64,000 bases of DNA from Mastigamoeba balamuthi (GCA_902651635.1 CACRSC010000045.1:147839-211838); one strand, 5' to 3'; shown: positions 38,775 through 51,715, counted from the stretch's first letter. Notes: a model not told the origin generated them from the sequence alone. Translations and numbers: made by a program.

Positions 38775-39830
38775 GTGCAACAAGACAGAGAATCGAGGGA
38801 CATTTCAATCAAGGCGAAGGCCACGCATGCCCACAGGCAGCTGCGACATGTGCCAAGGCAACCACCGCAATTGGCCGAGATGCAACGGTAGGAGAAAGCT
38901 ATAACGTGTTGAAGTGGTGCAAGAAAGCATCGCAGATGTAAACAGTCAGAAGGAGCTATCTTCGGATTCCGTATTGTCAGGAACCTCGAACCGCCATCCA
39001 TTCTGTTTGTTTTAACGCTCCAGGTTGCCGAAGCTGGGTCGGTGGCTGAGTCCCGATGACGGAGACTGTTCGTGGGGCGAGCACAGACCCAGCAGATGTA
39101 CTGTTGCATACCAGCGTGTAGCTCTTCACACTGCTGTCGAGGCATTCACCAGTGCCCAGCTTATTTGATCTCGCGGGTTACGGATGTCGTCTTGGATCAG
39201 ACAGTTCTGTGGATCAGTAAATGACACCCTTCCTAAACCCTGTTGTTCATGAAACTGTCTCTTCAGCCTTTCAAGGATGATCCACAGCATTTATCCTCCC
39301 ATTAGTACGTGTACACATAAATTCAAATGTCCAGATCTCTGAGTTGAGTGAGATCTCTGGTCTGCACGAATCTAGTTTTCGTACAAAATCCCACTTGGGT
39401 TTCTGAAGTTATGAATATTAAGTTTAATGGAACTAGTCCAGAATGCCTGACCGAGCCTTTGAAGGGGACACACGTGCCTTCAATGACAACGAGAAACACA
39501 GTCCAGTCCATATTTATCTTCATTGTACAATTGTGTAATATAACTCCAGCTGCTGGTTGTTCATACTCTGACTCGATGTTATCAAGAATTCTCATTGTTT
39601 ATTCTGTTTATACAATGTACTCATCAAGTCCGTCATATTAAAATTGCACATTATTAGAGAGCCATCTGTGATGGAAGATAGGAATTTAGGCCTGAATGCG
39701 ACATCCAAGCTTATTTAGATGTTGTTGATAGCGTTGAAGAAAAGCAGATCCAGCTTTCAAATAAGTACAAACATCTGGCCTCTGGCTGAGAAAGTCAATT
39801 ATCACTGGGTAGCACTCTCGATGTAACTGT
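38775..39830. other. AT-rich intergenic region
   Basis: About 1 kb between convergent genes with no supported gene. A direct repeat of about 23 bases (GTAACTGTTCAGATTTCAGC and on) occurs twice in a row at 39,825-39,871, overlapping the stop of the next gene. Confidence 0.55.
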
Positions 39831-41189
39831 TCAGATTTCAGCATCACGTAACTGTTCAGATTTCAGCATCACGACTTTGAGACTTCGCATCTCCCAGAGA
39901 ACTCTTAGGTCATGAGGCACTCGAAGGCATTTACTGTTGGTAACGTCCTCTACCTTTTTCAGTGATGAACAGACATCCAATGTCATTAACACGTTGCCCA
40001 GGCCAAAGTCAATTTTCAGCTCTTGAAGTGTGGCTTTGCTCTTCGAGAATGCCTGCCAATCCTCTCTGTTGTGGTCTCCACTTACCCTAAGTTGTTTGAG
40101 TGTCGATAGCTGGGCTGCAGCGGTAATGAACAGCAATGAGGGGCTTTGAACATCAAGACTTCTCAGATTTGAGCAGAAGCTTATGAAGTTGGCTGCCGAA
40201 TCTGATGATCCAGTAATTCCCAGAATCCGGATGTAAAGAGAAGACATATTTGGTATCCTCTTCCTCATATCATTAAATGCAGCACACGTTCTTCCAGTCA
40301 GATTTGTGCCCAGAGTTGTCACATTGGAAAGCAGAGATAGTGAATATCCGAGAAATGCAGAATCGGGAAAGCACGCATCGGATATGTATGGAAGACATCG
40401 ATTCATCATCTGGGCGATGCGCATCTGCTCCGTATCACTTGAGAGAGGAGTTGTCTTGACGAATGCTGGGATTGTCAGTGGTAACACAGTATCATGAGCA
40501 TCAAGTGTAATCAGAAGGGATTCCCAAGCAGGGTAGGACACAAAAAGATTGAGTACTGTGAGAGGTGGGATCACACCAGAGGCAACCACCTGAGCAACAG
40601 CACTCATAATACCATCGCCAAGAGTTGTCCCCCAGGTAGTGAACCCATGGCATGAGTAGCATTCAAGCCGGCTGGCCATACTCAGAACAAGCTTCTGATG
40701 CGCTGCGATATGTCGGTTGAAGAATTGGATATCATTCTGTTCTGGAGAGAGGTCGACATCAGTGAGATGTGGGAGCTGAGCCAGACATTCGAGCACTCCG
40801 GTGTCGCAGGGTCCGACATAAGTCTCGAGATTTACCAGGGCTCTGATAATCGGTGTTGCAGGGGGTGCAAGAGGGTATGAGATATGGAGACGTCGAATGA
40901 ACAATGCCCCAGCTGACTCCGGTAGTTTGTCCAGACGAAGTTCCGCAGAGGAGGGGTGGACGTAGTCAGCCCATAGAACGGGCTCTGCACAAAGGGCACA
41001 GAACGCACTGCACGTCTGCGCCAGGCGAGCCCGTGAGCGCAGATCGAGAAATAGTAGGATGTGGAGCAGCTCGTTCTTTGAGAGCATCGAGAGGATATTC
41101 GAGCTGTATACGGGACCACCGCATCGGCACATTGGGTGCAGTCCCTCTTCGCACCTGTCGGATAGCTCACTTGGCGAGTCTGGTTGCAT
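39831..41189 (-). CDS. F-box protein with a leucine-rich-repeat-like C-terminus
   Basis: 452 residues, single exon. Residues 34-75 form an F-box (MLSKNELLHILLFLDLRSR, then CALCAEPVLWADYV). The remainder has irregular LRR-like segments (LVNLETYVG, LPHLTDVDLS, LSTLKQLRVSG, LRSLDVQSP), as in substrate-recognition subunits of SCF ubiquitin ligases. Codon use is clearly less GC-rich than in neighbours, which points to different selection, recent acquisition or family expansion. A tandem repeat at the 3' end duplicates the last codons and may have moved the stop. Confidence 0.75.
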   Translation of the reverse strand: MQPDSPSELSDRCEEGLHPMCRCGGPVYSSNILSMLSKNELLHILLFLDLRSRARLAQTCSAFCALCAEPVLWADYVHPSSAELRLDKLPESAGALFIRRLHISYPLAPPATPIIRALVNLETYVGPCDTGVLECLAQLPHLTDVDLSPEQNDIQFFNRHIAAHQKLVLSMASRLECYSCHGFTTWGTTLGDGIMSAVAQVVASGVIPPLTVLNLFVSYPAWESLLITLDAHDTVLPLTIPAFVKTTPLSSDTEQMRIAQMMNRCLPYISDACFPDSAFLGYSLSLLSNVTTLGTNLTGRTCAAFNDMRKRIPNMSSLYIRILGITGSSDSAANFISFCSNLRSLDVQSPSLLFITAAAQLSTLKQLRVSGDHNREDWQAFSKSKATLQELKIDFGLGNVLMTLDVCSSLKKVEDVTNSKCLRVPHDLRVLWEMRSLKVVMLKSEQLRDAEI

Positions 41190-41571
41190 GACTGGCAGAT
41201 GGCTTTATCTTAACGAGTGGTTCAACCAATTGATGCTTGGTGAGATATAAACTGGCTGAGATCGCCCACGAAGTACCAAAAATCTATCGGACAGCCACTG
41301 ATGCTACCCCGTAATCCAAGAATCGGAACCTACTACTGATCCAGCTTCGGTTATCTGGCGGGAATGAGAGCTACTTCACCGAATGGCAATTGTTAGTAGT
41401 TTCTAACAGAAATCAGTATTCAAGTAAAGAAGTAAGCGGCTTATTGAGATTGATGTGCCCCTCAATAAGTTCTTCACTGTTCGTGTGACGAGCACTGACC
41501 GGCAAAAGAGTGGTTGCAGGCCTGGCCTGTCGGTTGTGTTCTGCACTCGCAGCAGAACATTCCCAGATGCT
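41190..41571. other. Intergenic
   Basis: About 380 bases; nothing recognised. Confidence 0.5.
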
Positions 41572-44335
41572 CTACTCATCTGCCGCGATCTCGCGATCCT
41601 TGCCCTCGAACATCGCGAGCAAGTCCTGAGCTTCCTGGCGCTGGCTGTTGTCCATCAGTGCGCTGGCCGCCTCTTGAAGCTTCCTTGCGAATCCCCACTC
41701 GCGCACGCAGTCGTAAAGAGCCGCTGTTCCAGCGTCTGGCACACTGGGCACTCTGGACCTCGCAGTGGCGTTGCACAATACGCGGAACCCGACAGCCCGC
41801 GTCATCCAGTTTTCTGCTCCATCGGCGCAGGCAATCGCCAGCGGGACGACGTCTGGAGGCAACACGCGGCATGTGCCAGTCGCGCACGACAGCAGTGGCG
41901 ACAGCAGCTGGGCGACGAATGGAATGAGCTTGGGCGAAGGACTGCCGCCGATCAGCGTCGCGAGTGCCCCGATCACACCCGACTCGATCACCCAGGGAGC
42001 AAACTCCTCGACCTGCGACACCATGCGGACAACGCGGAGGGCGTGCGACTGAACCGCGATCTTGTTGGTGACGGCGTTGTCGGGAAGCGAGGCGATTCCC
42101 GCCAGAGTCGCCTCGTGCACGTCCCAGCCGGCGTCGATCAGCGTGTCGCTGCCCTCGCTGTACAGGCGGTACAGCCCACCGACAGCAATCTCCGCATTCA
42201 TGGGGATGTTGCCGTCAATGACTCTTTGTCTGATACCGGTACGCAGCATCTGCAGGTACATCTTGACAGAGAGCTTCCACCGGTGAATGGGCCCTGGGAG
42301 CGACACGCGCTCCATGAACGCAACCGATGCCTTGGCGGCAGCGTGCCTCTGCGGCTGCACGCCAATACAGGAGCCGATGATCCGCGCCAGGCACTCCCTC
42401 GAACTGTCCCAGCTCTCGAACAGACGATACAGCAGTGGATACGCGTCAGATGGAAGCTGGCTGTGCATATGCCACGCAATGCAGGCCGCGACACATCCCG
42501 AGCGCAACAGCGAGCAGGCGAAGTTGTTGTCCTTCTCGAACTTCGCGAGGCTGTCCTTGATCGCTGACTGTGCTCTGCTGCGCAGTCCTGCATCTGCCCG
42601 GGCCAACTCCACGAATGGCACCAGTGAATCGGCCACAGAGCCGATGTTCTCCGGGTCGAACGCGATGCTGTACGGCGGCTCTGACAGCACTCGCACGAGG
42701 TCCGCTTGCCCGCTGAGACACGCTAGGAAGAGGCACTGGTTCGAGTTGCTGGCGGCGTCTGAGTGGCCGAGGCAGAAGGGCGGCCTCGCCAGCACGCGCA
42801 CGACCTCTGTCCTGCCCTCCTTGCACGAGACAGCCAGCGCATCTGCTGTCCTGGCATCCTCTGGGCCCAGCGAATACGGCGGCTTCCCGAGCTCCTCGAC
42901 GATGTGGGCGTGGCCGACCATGCACGCCCCAGTGAGCGCCGCGCAGTTGAGGCCGCTGGCGGCTGAGATGCCGAGGTTGTAGGGCGCCTGTGACAGCCTC
43001 CGGATGATCCCCATGTGTCCTCCGGCGCAGGCCCCCACGAGCAGCATGTGGCCCGCCGTAGCCACATCGTTGCTCATGAGCGAGTACGGGGGCTCCGCGA
43101 AGGCATCGAGCACCTCGACGTTGCCTGCCAAGCACGCATCCCTCACTCCCTCGACAGCCTCTGTGTGGCCCAGCCTGTACGGGGGCTGCGCCAGCCTGCG
43201 CACAACCTCGCGGGACCCCGTTCTGCACGCGGACTGTGCCTGTCGGCGGCGCAGCTCGGCGCTGTTAGAGCAGACGCTGTAGGGCTCGGCAGCCAGAACG
43301 TCGAGCATCGACGCGCTCCTCAGGCCCGCTGCTACCACCGCGGCGTTGCACGTGAGGGCCTCTGCGTGGCCCATGAGGAACGGGGGCTGCGACAGTCGGG
43401 CAACGACGCCGGCGTGGCCGCTGCTGACAGCGCAGAGCAGCGCTGAGACGCCTCGCCCCAGCAGGTCCGCGCGGCAGACGCGGAGCGGCGGTACTGCCAG
43501 GGCCTCTACGAGGTCGACGCAGCCCGAGGCGCACGCGTAGTCAAGCGCGCTTTTCCCGGCGTTGTTCTGCACGCGTGCAGCGCGGGATCAGTGACTGCGG
43601 TTCTTTTTCCGCCCGGTTTCCCGCCAAAACTCGACAGAAAAATGGGAAAAAAGACGGGTCTGGAACCGGGTGCAGGAGGTGCTTGCGGGTCAGGCTGTAC
43701 GGCGCAGCGGTCAGGACCCCCACGGCCTCTGTGTGCCCGCGGCTGCACGCGAGCGCCAGCGCGCCCGTCAGATACGTCGGGGGCCCTGTGTGGGCGAGGA
43801 GGGGCTCTCGCGACAGCTCCCGCACGAGCATCGCCGTCCTGCCGCTGCTGCCACTGCCCTGCTGCCTGCACGCCACAGTCACCGCGTACGCTGCAGCGTC
43901 CGCGAGAACCGCGGGCTGGACGCGGGGCAGCGAAGCGAGGAGGCGGAGGGTCTCGGGGTCGCCGAGGGGAGCCGCGCAGACGGCGGCGAGCGCGTTGCTC
44001 AGCCCGCGCTGAGACGCCAGCAGTGCGTCGCCGAAGCCCGGGCAGCGCTTCACGAGCTCCGCCAGTGGCCTGGGCGTCGGCTGCCCCGCCAGTGCCACTG
44101 CCAGCACTGCGGTGTAGGAAGACGACGTCGGGGTGCGCTTGGTGGGGACAGGGCCCTGGGAGATCTCGGCGATGCGGAGAAAGCAGGGCGTGCACAGAGC
44201 ACACGGCAGTGCCAGAGCGAGGTCACTGAGGTCTGCTGCATTGCTGATGCGTGGCACGACGAGGTGGCGCAGTGTCCAGGCTGTGGAGAGGGCTCTGAAG
44301 GTGTCAGGTGTGATGCCAGCAGGAGTGCTCTGCAT
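41572..44335 (-). CDS. Ankyrin-like repeat protein with armadillo-like C-terminal half
   Basis: Exons 44335-43667 and 43566-41572 give about 887 residues; the phase-0 intron uses an atypical donor (GTTCCA) and acceptor GTGCAG. After a unique N-terminus, at least ten repeats of 37-45 residues share the pattern A-C-x-x-G-x-x-x-[VI]-[VL]-x-x-L-[AS]-x-P-P-[YF]-S-L, a divergent ankyrin-type helix pair with an unusual PPYSL loop. Residues from about 590 to the end lack the repeat and look armadillo/HEAT-like (GGLYRLYSEGSDTLIDAG, ESGVIGALATLIG). Both parts are protein-interaction scaffolds, and the partner is unknown. I chose Met 44335; an in-frame Met exists at 44389. Confidence 0.75.
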
Positions 44336-45081
44336 GTTGTTGCTTGTTGATGTGAAGTGTGTGGCGTCAGTGTAACAATCGCACCACAAAGGTGCATTGT
44401 CCTTTCATTGATTGAATCGGCATAGATGCAGTCAGTTTGCAGAACTGGAAAAACTAAGGTGTGGGGTTGGAAAGAAAACAGTGCAGAATTGTTTGGGAGG
44501 GGTGAAATCAAGGAACAGCAGAAGAGTGGTGAAATGGAGGAGGGTACAGAACACACTGTCGATCCTGCTGGAGGAGTGATTTCCTGCAATTTGACTCCAT
44601 ATATTCTATCCTTTTTGGTCAAATAATGATCCTTCACAAAAGAATGGAAGAAAAACAATGTGTGCATTTTCGTGGTGTGAATGTGGCTTTAAAGTTCGGG
44701 GATTATCTTGAAGATTCAGCTATATTGCCCAGGATCTATCCAGGCAATCTGGATCTTAGGGCTCAACTGGCCTGGTCAGTGTCCATTTTTAAAATTTCTG
44801 TCATTAGTTTCCTGTTTCATTAATTTTCTGATTGTTCATCTACCAGTTGAGAGACTCAGTTGCCTGTTTTTCAGAAGTCACATTGACACCATCCCAAGAT
44901 CATGTGTTGTCAATTGTGCTCAACAATGAGGGCCTGAGCTGTAGTGGTGGAAGGTGTCAGTGCGTGCGTGTATGCGTGTATGGGCCTGTTGCCCCCACGC
45001 TTTCTTTCAATTGTGTTGGCATGTGCCGTTGTCGGTGGAGGTGCCCATGCATATTCGTGCCAGTGTGCCCGCTGACCGTGC
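44336..45081. other. AT-rich intergenic region
   Basis: About 750 bases; no gene, RNA or repeat supported. Confidence 0.5.
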
Positions 45082-45865
45082 TCAGGCGTTGGACTGCGTG
45101 GGCACATACTTGCAGGGCTTGATGTTCCAGATCTTCTCAGCGTACTCCCTGATGGTGCGGTCGCTGCTGAACATGCCCGTTCCCGAGATGGACCTCACGC
45201 AGCGCATGCGCCACTCGTGCTGGTCCTTCCACACGCGGTCGACCTCGTCGAGGCAGTCGATGTACGATGCAAAGTCGTACGACAGCGCGTAGTAGTCGGT
45301 GCCGCGCGTCAGCGGGTCGACCAGCGGGGTGAACTGGTCCGGGTACCCGAACTTGCCCTCCTGGATGGCCGTCAGCACGTCAAACAGGCGCTCGTCGATG
45401 GGCCTCGGCGCCGCGTTGGCGCGGTACTCGGCAATCTCCTCTGTCGTCGCCCCGAAGATGAAGATGTTCTCCTTGCCGACCTCCTGCAGGATCTCGACGT
45501 TTGCCCCGTCGAGCGTCCCCACGATCAGCCCGCCGTTCATCGCGAACTTCATGTTGCTCGTGCCCGAGGCCTCGGTGCCGGCCGTCGAGATGTGCTGGCT
45601 GATGTCCGACGCCGGGATGATCGTCTCGGCGAACGAGACGTTGTAGTTGGGCACGAAGACCACCTTGAGGAGCCCGCCGAGCGACTTGTCGGCGTTGACG
45701 ACCTCGGCGACACAGTTGATCAGCTTGATGATGAGCTTGGCCATCTCGTAGCCGGGCGCGGCCTTGCCGGCAAAGAGGACGACCTTCTTGACGACGTTCT
45801 TCTTCTCGGCGGCCGTCATCTTCTTGATGGTGAGGTACCTGTGGACGACACCGAGGATGTTGAGC

Positions 45866-45896
<31 letters not shown>

Positions 45897-48818
45897 TCTG
45901 CACGTCGAAGAGCGCGTTGGGGTCCAGGTTCAGCGTGCCGTCGTAGACCTGCGTGATCATCTTGCACAGGCGCTCCTTGTTCTTCTGCTTGGCGTCGTGC
46001 ACCTCCTGCAGCAGCTCCTCCGTCGGGTCGCGGCGGAGCTCAGCCAGCAGGTCCAGGTTGGCCACCCAGTCCTCCGAGTGCAGCTGCATCGCGCCAGCAG
46101 TCAGACGCGAGTGCGTACACAACTCAAGTCAACAGGGTGTGCAGCTCCGTCCGATCCAGAAGAGAACGTTGGCCCCAACACATGTGCTGAAAAGACGTGC
46201 CCTCTTGGTGATGACGCGGGCGAGGGCGCTGTTGCACTGGCGCAGCCAGCGGCGCGGCGTGACGCCGTTGGTGATGTTGACGAACTTCTCTGGCCACAGC
46301 GAGTAGAAGTCGGCAAACGTCGAGGCCTTGAGGATCTCCGTGTGGATCGCGGCCACGCCGTTGACGTGGTGCGAGCCCACGATGGCGAGGTTGGCCATGC
46401 GGATGCGCTTGGGCGAGCCCTCCTCGACGATGGACATGTGCGAGATCTGCTCCTGGGTGAAGGTGCCCTTGGCCTTGAGCATCTCGCAGAAGTAGAAGTT
46501 GATGTCGAAGATGATCTGCAGGTGCCGCGGCAGCAGCGACTGCACCAGCGGCACGGGCCACGTCTCCAGCGCCTCGGGCAGGATCGTGTGGTTCGTGTAC
46601 CTGTACGGCAGGCGAGCATTAGGCATGCGATGGCAAGTGCCCCTTCAGTGTTTCCTACAGTCTGAGTAGACTGTGACGCAACGCAGGTTTCTCCTGGTTG
46701 CGTCACCGCATGATTTTGCGCTTGAAATCAACTGATTGGCAGCAGATATGTGGGGGTGCGAGCGTACCCGAAGGTCTTGGTGACGACAGTCCAGGCCTCG
46801 TCCCACTTGAAGTGCTCGACGTCGACGAGGATGCGCATGAGCTCGGCGATGGCGATGGTGGGGTGCGTGTCGTTGAGCTGGATGGCCGCGTGCTCGTGCA
46901 GCAGGTGCAGGTCGCACTGCGTGCGGCGGAACCTGCGGATGATGTCCTGCAGCGTCGCGCAGCAGAAGAAGTACTGCTGCTTGAAGCGCAGCTCGAGGCC
47001 CTTGTACGTGTTGCTCTTGGGGTAGAGCACCTTGCTGATGTTCTCGTCCTTCTGCCGCTGGTTGACGCTCTCCCAGTAGTCGGGGTGCGCGTCCTCGCGG
47101 TTGAAGTTGTCCAGGTCAAACTCGGTCGCCGGCAGCGCGCTCCACAGGCGCAGGTTCAGCGTGTTCATCGTCCTGTACCCTGGCACGGGCCTGTGTGTGC
47201 GCACCAGCGTGTGGGTCAGCTGTGCTGCCTGTGCCCATGGGGGAAGGTCTGCTCTGATCCGCACGTGTCGTATGCGAGGGCCTTGACGATGTGGCCGCCC
47301 TCCCAGCGGTACCGGATCTTCCCGTCGGGACCACGCGTCTGCACCACGTACCCTCCGAACCTGACGTCAGGCGTGATGTCACGCCTGCAGATCTCCCACT
47401 GCGGCAAAAAAGTCAGAAAAAAGCGGTCACACGGTTTGGATGCGGGGGGAACAGACGGGAAAAATCGCCAAAAGCAAAGTGACTTATGACGTCAGAATGC
47501 CAGAGGAGAGAGCGATGGGGGAATGTTGGCGGACCGGGTTGCCGGCCTTGAGCCAGTACTCGGGGGCCTCGGTCTGCTGGCCGTGGACGATGACCTGCTT
47601 GAACATGCCGTACTGGTAGCGGATGCCGTAGCCCCACGCGGGGTAGTTGAGCGTCGCCAGCGAGTCGAGGAAGCACGCGGCCAGGCGCCCGAGGCCGCCG
47701 TTGCCGAGCCCCGCGTCCTGCTCCTGGCCGTACAGCTCCTCCAGCCTCGTGCCGAACTTCTGCAGCGCCTGCGACGACGTTGGCCGCGGCCCAGGGGGTC
47801 AGTGCCACGCATTCTCTCCGATATGTGACGTGGCGCAGGCATTTCTCCGCGCGCGATCGGGGAAGTCGGCGAGAAGGTGCTTGATGTGACGCGATGTTCC
47901 CGCGTGACCAAGCGCAGGCATTTCTTGGGGGGCGGAAGGGCGCACGTGGGTGTAGTTTGTGAAGAGGTCGAGGTTCGACACGGTGTTGCGCAGCGAGCGG
48001 CCCATGAGGTACTCGATCGACAGGTAGTACGTCCTCTTGACCCTCTTGTCCGTGAAGTGCTCCTGCGCGCGCCCAGCGCCAACACAGAGCCCAACACAGA
48101 GAGCCCAGTGAGAAAATCGGGCATTTCGTGGGTCTTTTGCAGTGGCAGAGGGAAAAACGGGGCGCAGCGCCGCACCTGAGTGTCGTTCCAGTACTCGATC
48201 ATGCGGTCGCGGAGCGAGAGGGCCGTGGCCATGAAGAGCGAGTAGTAGTCCATGTTCCACTTGGACCTCGCCAGCGAAAACTACCCGAACGCCACCATTT
48301 CGGCCCCGTGAGCAAAAAATAAAGCAGACAATTTTGAATCTGCAATTCAAATGTGTTCTCGTCGGGCGGGGCTCCGCGGGGGCCCGACCAGGGCGGGGCT
48401 GGTCTCCGAGATCAGGCCGCACCTCGATGTGGCTCGCGATCTGCCTGCATATCGCCTTGGAGGCTGCACGGAGGCCGGGATCGTTGAGGGAAGGGGGACA
48501 AAAATAATGCCGGAGGCGGGATTCGATCTCACTCTTGGGGAGATAGAGCGCCGTGAGATCCCAGAGGTAGCGCGTGGCCACGACGCCCGACTCGGCGTTG
48601 AGGCGCTCGTAGTCCTCGACCTCCTCGCGGTCGCCCTCCTCGAGGGACGTGAGGTCGCCGACGGCCTCGTCGATGTCGTTCATGCTGGGGTGCATCAGCG
48701 GCGACTTCTCGATCGTCGGCGGCGACGACAGCCCGCGGCGCTGGAACCTCGCCAGCGAGCGGGGCGACAGCGGCGGTATCGTCGTGTCGCTCTCGTGCGA
48801 GCCCTTGTCGGCGGACAT
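45082..48818 (-). CDS. Glycogen phosphorylase
   Basis: Nine exons: 48818-48533, 48463-48423, 48280-48176, 48062-47946, 47768-47535, 47398-47265, 47190-46768, 46600-46201 and 46083-45082, 913 residues. It releases glucose-1-phosphate from glycogen in the cytosol, using pyridoxal phosphate. Landmarks are [74 protein letters not shown], and [14 protein letters not shown], whose Lys (about 759) should bind the cofactor. All joins restore family length. Seven introns are GT-AG; the one before the last exon needs a GC donor (AGG|GCACGT). The first 95 residues are a Ser/Thr-Pro-rich extension not typical of the family core and could be a phosphorylation region. Confidence 0.96.
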
Positions 48819-49900
48819 GGCGTGCGGATGCGGTGTGACGCGGTGTGCGTTGAGCGGTGCTTTTGCTTTATTGCCAGAATGTATGATTGCTGGATCTTTC
48901 TCTTTTCCCTCCGTGACGTTGCCGTAGTGATGTCACGCCCAGACAATGCAGCGCTTCCGTTCCTGCCCCCCAGGCGCGGCGTGCGTGGGAGCCGCACGGA
49001 CGCCCAAGCGCGGGGCCGTCCGGTGGCCTCTGCCCGGAATCTGCCCGGGGGTGCCGGGTTCATGGAATGCCGTTGTCCCAACGTTCTGGACGGCTGCCAC
49101 GTGGCCCACCGCCCCCGCGAATATCAAAGCCCGCATGCATTGCTGCTCGGCCATTTCGCACTTTGGGGCTCCGCCCTCGAGCCCTCCGTGATGCCCTCGC
49201 ACGCCAGCACTCCCGGTATGCAGGCGAACGAGGCACATGCTGGGCACAGATTGCCGAAACCCGACGGGCTCGTAGAGCTCCGTGTGCGTGGAAGGCCCGG
49301 ATAACGCTGGCGTCACAAGCAGCGTCACCGTCCAGTTACAAGGAGCCAAGGGGCGGGACTCGGTGTCTGTTTCTCTCGCAATCGAGACCCGTTCTCCAGA
49401 ATCCAGTTCTCGGCAGTCGCCCATACCTATCATACAAGCGAAGATGACAGTGCAGAAGGTCGCCGTGATGGTGCGCTGCTGGTGGCCCTCATATTCGCTG
49501 CATTGACAAACACGTCTCCAACCTTGTACTGCGCCTTCAGCAGCCCCAACAAGGTAGGAACCGTTTTGAGGAAGGCCCGTCTATGTCCCCGTGCAGCTCA
49601 GGAGCTCTGTTCCGCCGATGACGAGCACTCGGCTGTGAGTCTCCTCTGACAGCGGTGTCCTACTCCCCCCCCCTCCGATTGTAGTGGACTGACCATCGTT
49701 CTAACGATGTACGCAGGTCAAAGCGCGCAAGATGAGCAGCGAGTGCCTGCTGCGGAGGTCCCCCATTTCTACGTTTTTACACGCAAAACCCTCTTCACAA
49801 GCACCCACCCTGTACACAACACTTGGACAGAGTAGCGATTGTGAAAACAGGTGAACGCTTGCTGATAATTGTCTTGTTCTACAACGCCAACTGCGTACTC
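48819..49900. other. Intergenic
   Basis: About 1.1 kb between the phosphorylase start and the end of the E2 gene. No supported coding or RNA feature. Confidence 0.5.
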
Positions 49901-51715
49901 TCAGGCGGGGAGCTTTGGGTGGGGGTAGGAGAGCTTGCCAAACTCCTCCCGCATCTCTTTGCTGAGCCTCTCGAGCCGCTCTCGGTGCTCGGGAGACGCC
50001 TCGGCCTCGCTGATCCACTGCGCCACCTGCTTGGCGATCCTGTCCTGCTGCAGGAACATGTGCACCCGAATGACCTCCTCGAAGCCCGGCGACGGGGACC
50101 TCAGCTGGCCGATGATCGCGTGCTGCACTGTGGCCTCGCGGATGGTCTCGTTGTACTGCCTGCTCTGGGCGTCCCCATCGGGCGTCGCCATGAGGCACTC
50201 GTACCCCGGCTCGTTGTAGAAGGGCTGGCGGGCCAGCATCAGTGAGTCGGCCGTGGAGCAGCGAACAGCGGGCGTACCTGGGGCACAAAGATGAGCGACT
50301 GTATCGACACGAGAACCTGCAGGAACGTCGACGTCTTCTTGTCCCACGTCTCGCCGTCCTGCCCGTGCCACGTCCCCAGGAGCGACAGGCACACTGTCGG
50401 TGCGGATGGGCTCAGTGGCCTGCGGGCAGCAGAAGGGGCTCCCTGGCCGCGTACCCTTGCCGCAGTTGTAGAGGTTGGGGTTGAAGCGGACGAGGCCACC
50501 GCCAGTGGTCATGAGGTTCACCGCCGGCGGGGCCCCGGGGTACGTCGCGGGGAACCGCGCGTCGAACTGGAAGCAGCCGCCGGCGTAGGGCGTGGAGGTC
50601 CTGCCGCAGTCGGCGGCCATGGGCCCCGTGACGAGGAAGCGCAGCAGGCTCATGTCGTCCTCGTCGACGCGCACGAAGACGCTCGAGTCGACGTTGAGCG
50701 GCAGCGACTGGGCGAGCACCGCCTGCTCCTGCGCGATCCTGACGGCCGCCTGCCTGGTCAGCGGCCCCGCGCTGGCGCCCGCGAAGTGGTGCGCCTCCTT
50801 GTTCTGCATCGGCCCCATGTCGTAGAGCATCGGCCCCATCACGCGCTCGTACAGCCTACCCGCCTCCAGCGCGGCCACGGCGGGCGCAGGGGCAGCAGAG
50901 GCGCCAGGAGCAGGAGCAGCCGTGGGCGTCTCGTCGGGCGAGTGCGGGGACGGCGGAGGCTCGGGGGTCGCAGAGGGCGGCGCCTGGGGCTCGGCCCGCG
51001 GCTCGCGCGACGCCGAGGGGCTCGAGGCGCGCAGCATGTCCTCCGCTGTCGCCGTCTGCGGGACCACGACGACCACCACCACCACCGCTCCGTCGCCGTC
51101 GCCACGCGCACCCGCGGCGACGCCGACGACACGGGCGGTCTCGACGACGGCCTCCGCGAGCTCCACCGCAGCGTCCGCGCCGCCCCTGGCGCCTCCCGCG
51201 GCCCGCAGCAGCGCCCGCGCCTGGTCCGCCTGCGCCGCGAGCGTCCGCGAGAGGTCCGCGCCCTCGGCGAAGAGCCCGCGGGCGCGTCTGTCGCGCGCGA
51301 GCTCGTGGGCGGCCCTGTAGAGCTCCGCGTGCATCGCCATGTCCATCAGCGAGTCGTTGCGCAGCAGCGCCGACAGCGCACGCTGCAGGTCCGCGGGCCG
51401 CGCACTCTCGAGCCGCTGCAGGGCGCGGACGGCCCGCGTGGCCTCGGCGTCGCGGCGTTCGGACTGCGCGACGTGGGCGCCGACGTCCCACGCGGGCTGC
51501 TCGCCGCTGCCGTAGCCCGTGCCGCGGGCCCAGGGCGTCCGCGAGGTCGAGGTCCGTCCGCGGGAGGTCCGCGAGGGGCGCCGGGGGTCCGCAGAGGCGC
51601 CGCAGAGGAGCTCGATGCGCTTGGCGAGCTGCTCGGGCGTCGCGGACGAGAGGGAGAACGGGCGGCACGCGACGCAGCACGAGGAGCCGCGGGGCTGCGA
51701 CTGCGAGTGTCCCAT
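49901..51715 (-). CDS. BIRC6/UBE2O-like ubiquitin-conjugating enzyme, compact form
   Basis: Exons 51715-50455, 50393-50278 and 50224-49901 give 566 residues. The C-terminal 260 residues closely follow the E2 domain of BIRC6 (Apollon): [58 protein letters not shown] with active-site Cys (about 422), [30 protein letters not shown]. It would carry ubiquitin as a thioester and pass it to substrates, in the cytosol or at membranes. The N-terminus is unlike BIRC6: a Cys-containing start ([17 protein letters not shown], with a Gly2 that could be myristoylated), helical repeats around 90-200, a Val8 run and a Pro-rich linker. The BIR domain and the several thousand residues before the E2 in BIRC6 are absent. 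Confidence 0.92.
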   Translation of the reverse strand: MGHSQSQPRGSSCCVACRPFSLSSATPEQLAKRIELLCGASADPRRPSRTSRGRTSTSRTPWARGTGYGSGEQPAWDVGAHVAQSERRDAEATRAVRALQRLESARPADLQRALSALLRNDSLMDMAMHAELYRAAHELARDRRARGLFAEGADLSRTLAAQADQARALLRAAGGARGGADAAVELAEAVVETARVVGVAAGARGDGDGAVVVVVVVVPQTATAEDMLRASSPSASREPRAEPQAPPSATPEPPPSPHSPDETPTAAPAPGASAAPAPAVAALEAGRLYERVMGPMLYDMGPMQNKEAHHFAGASAGPLTRQAAVRIAQEQAVLAQSLPLNVDSSVFVRVDEDDMSLLRFLVTGPMAADCGRTSTPYAGGCFQFDARFPATYPGAPPAVNLMTTGGGLVRFNPNLYNCGKGTRPGSPFCCPQATEPIRTDSVPVAPGDVARAGRRDVGQEDVDVPAGSRVDTVAHLCAPGTPAVRCSTADSLMLARQPFYNEPGYECLMATPDGDAQSRQYNETIREATVQHAIIGQLRSPSPGFEEVIRVHMFLQQDRIAKQVAQWISEAEASPEHRERLERLSKEMREEFGKLSYPHPKLPA

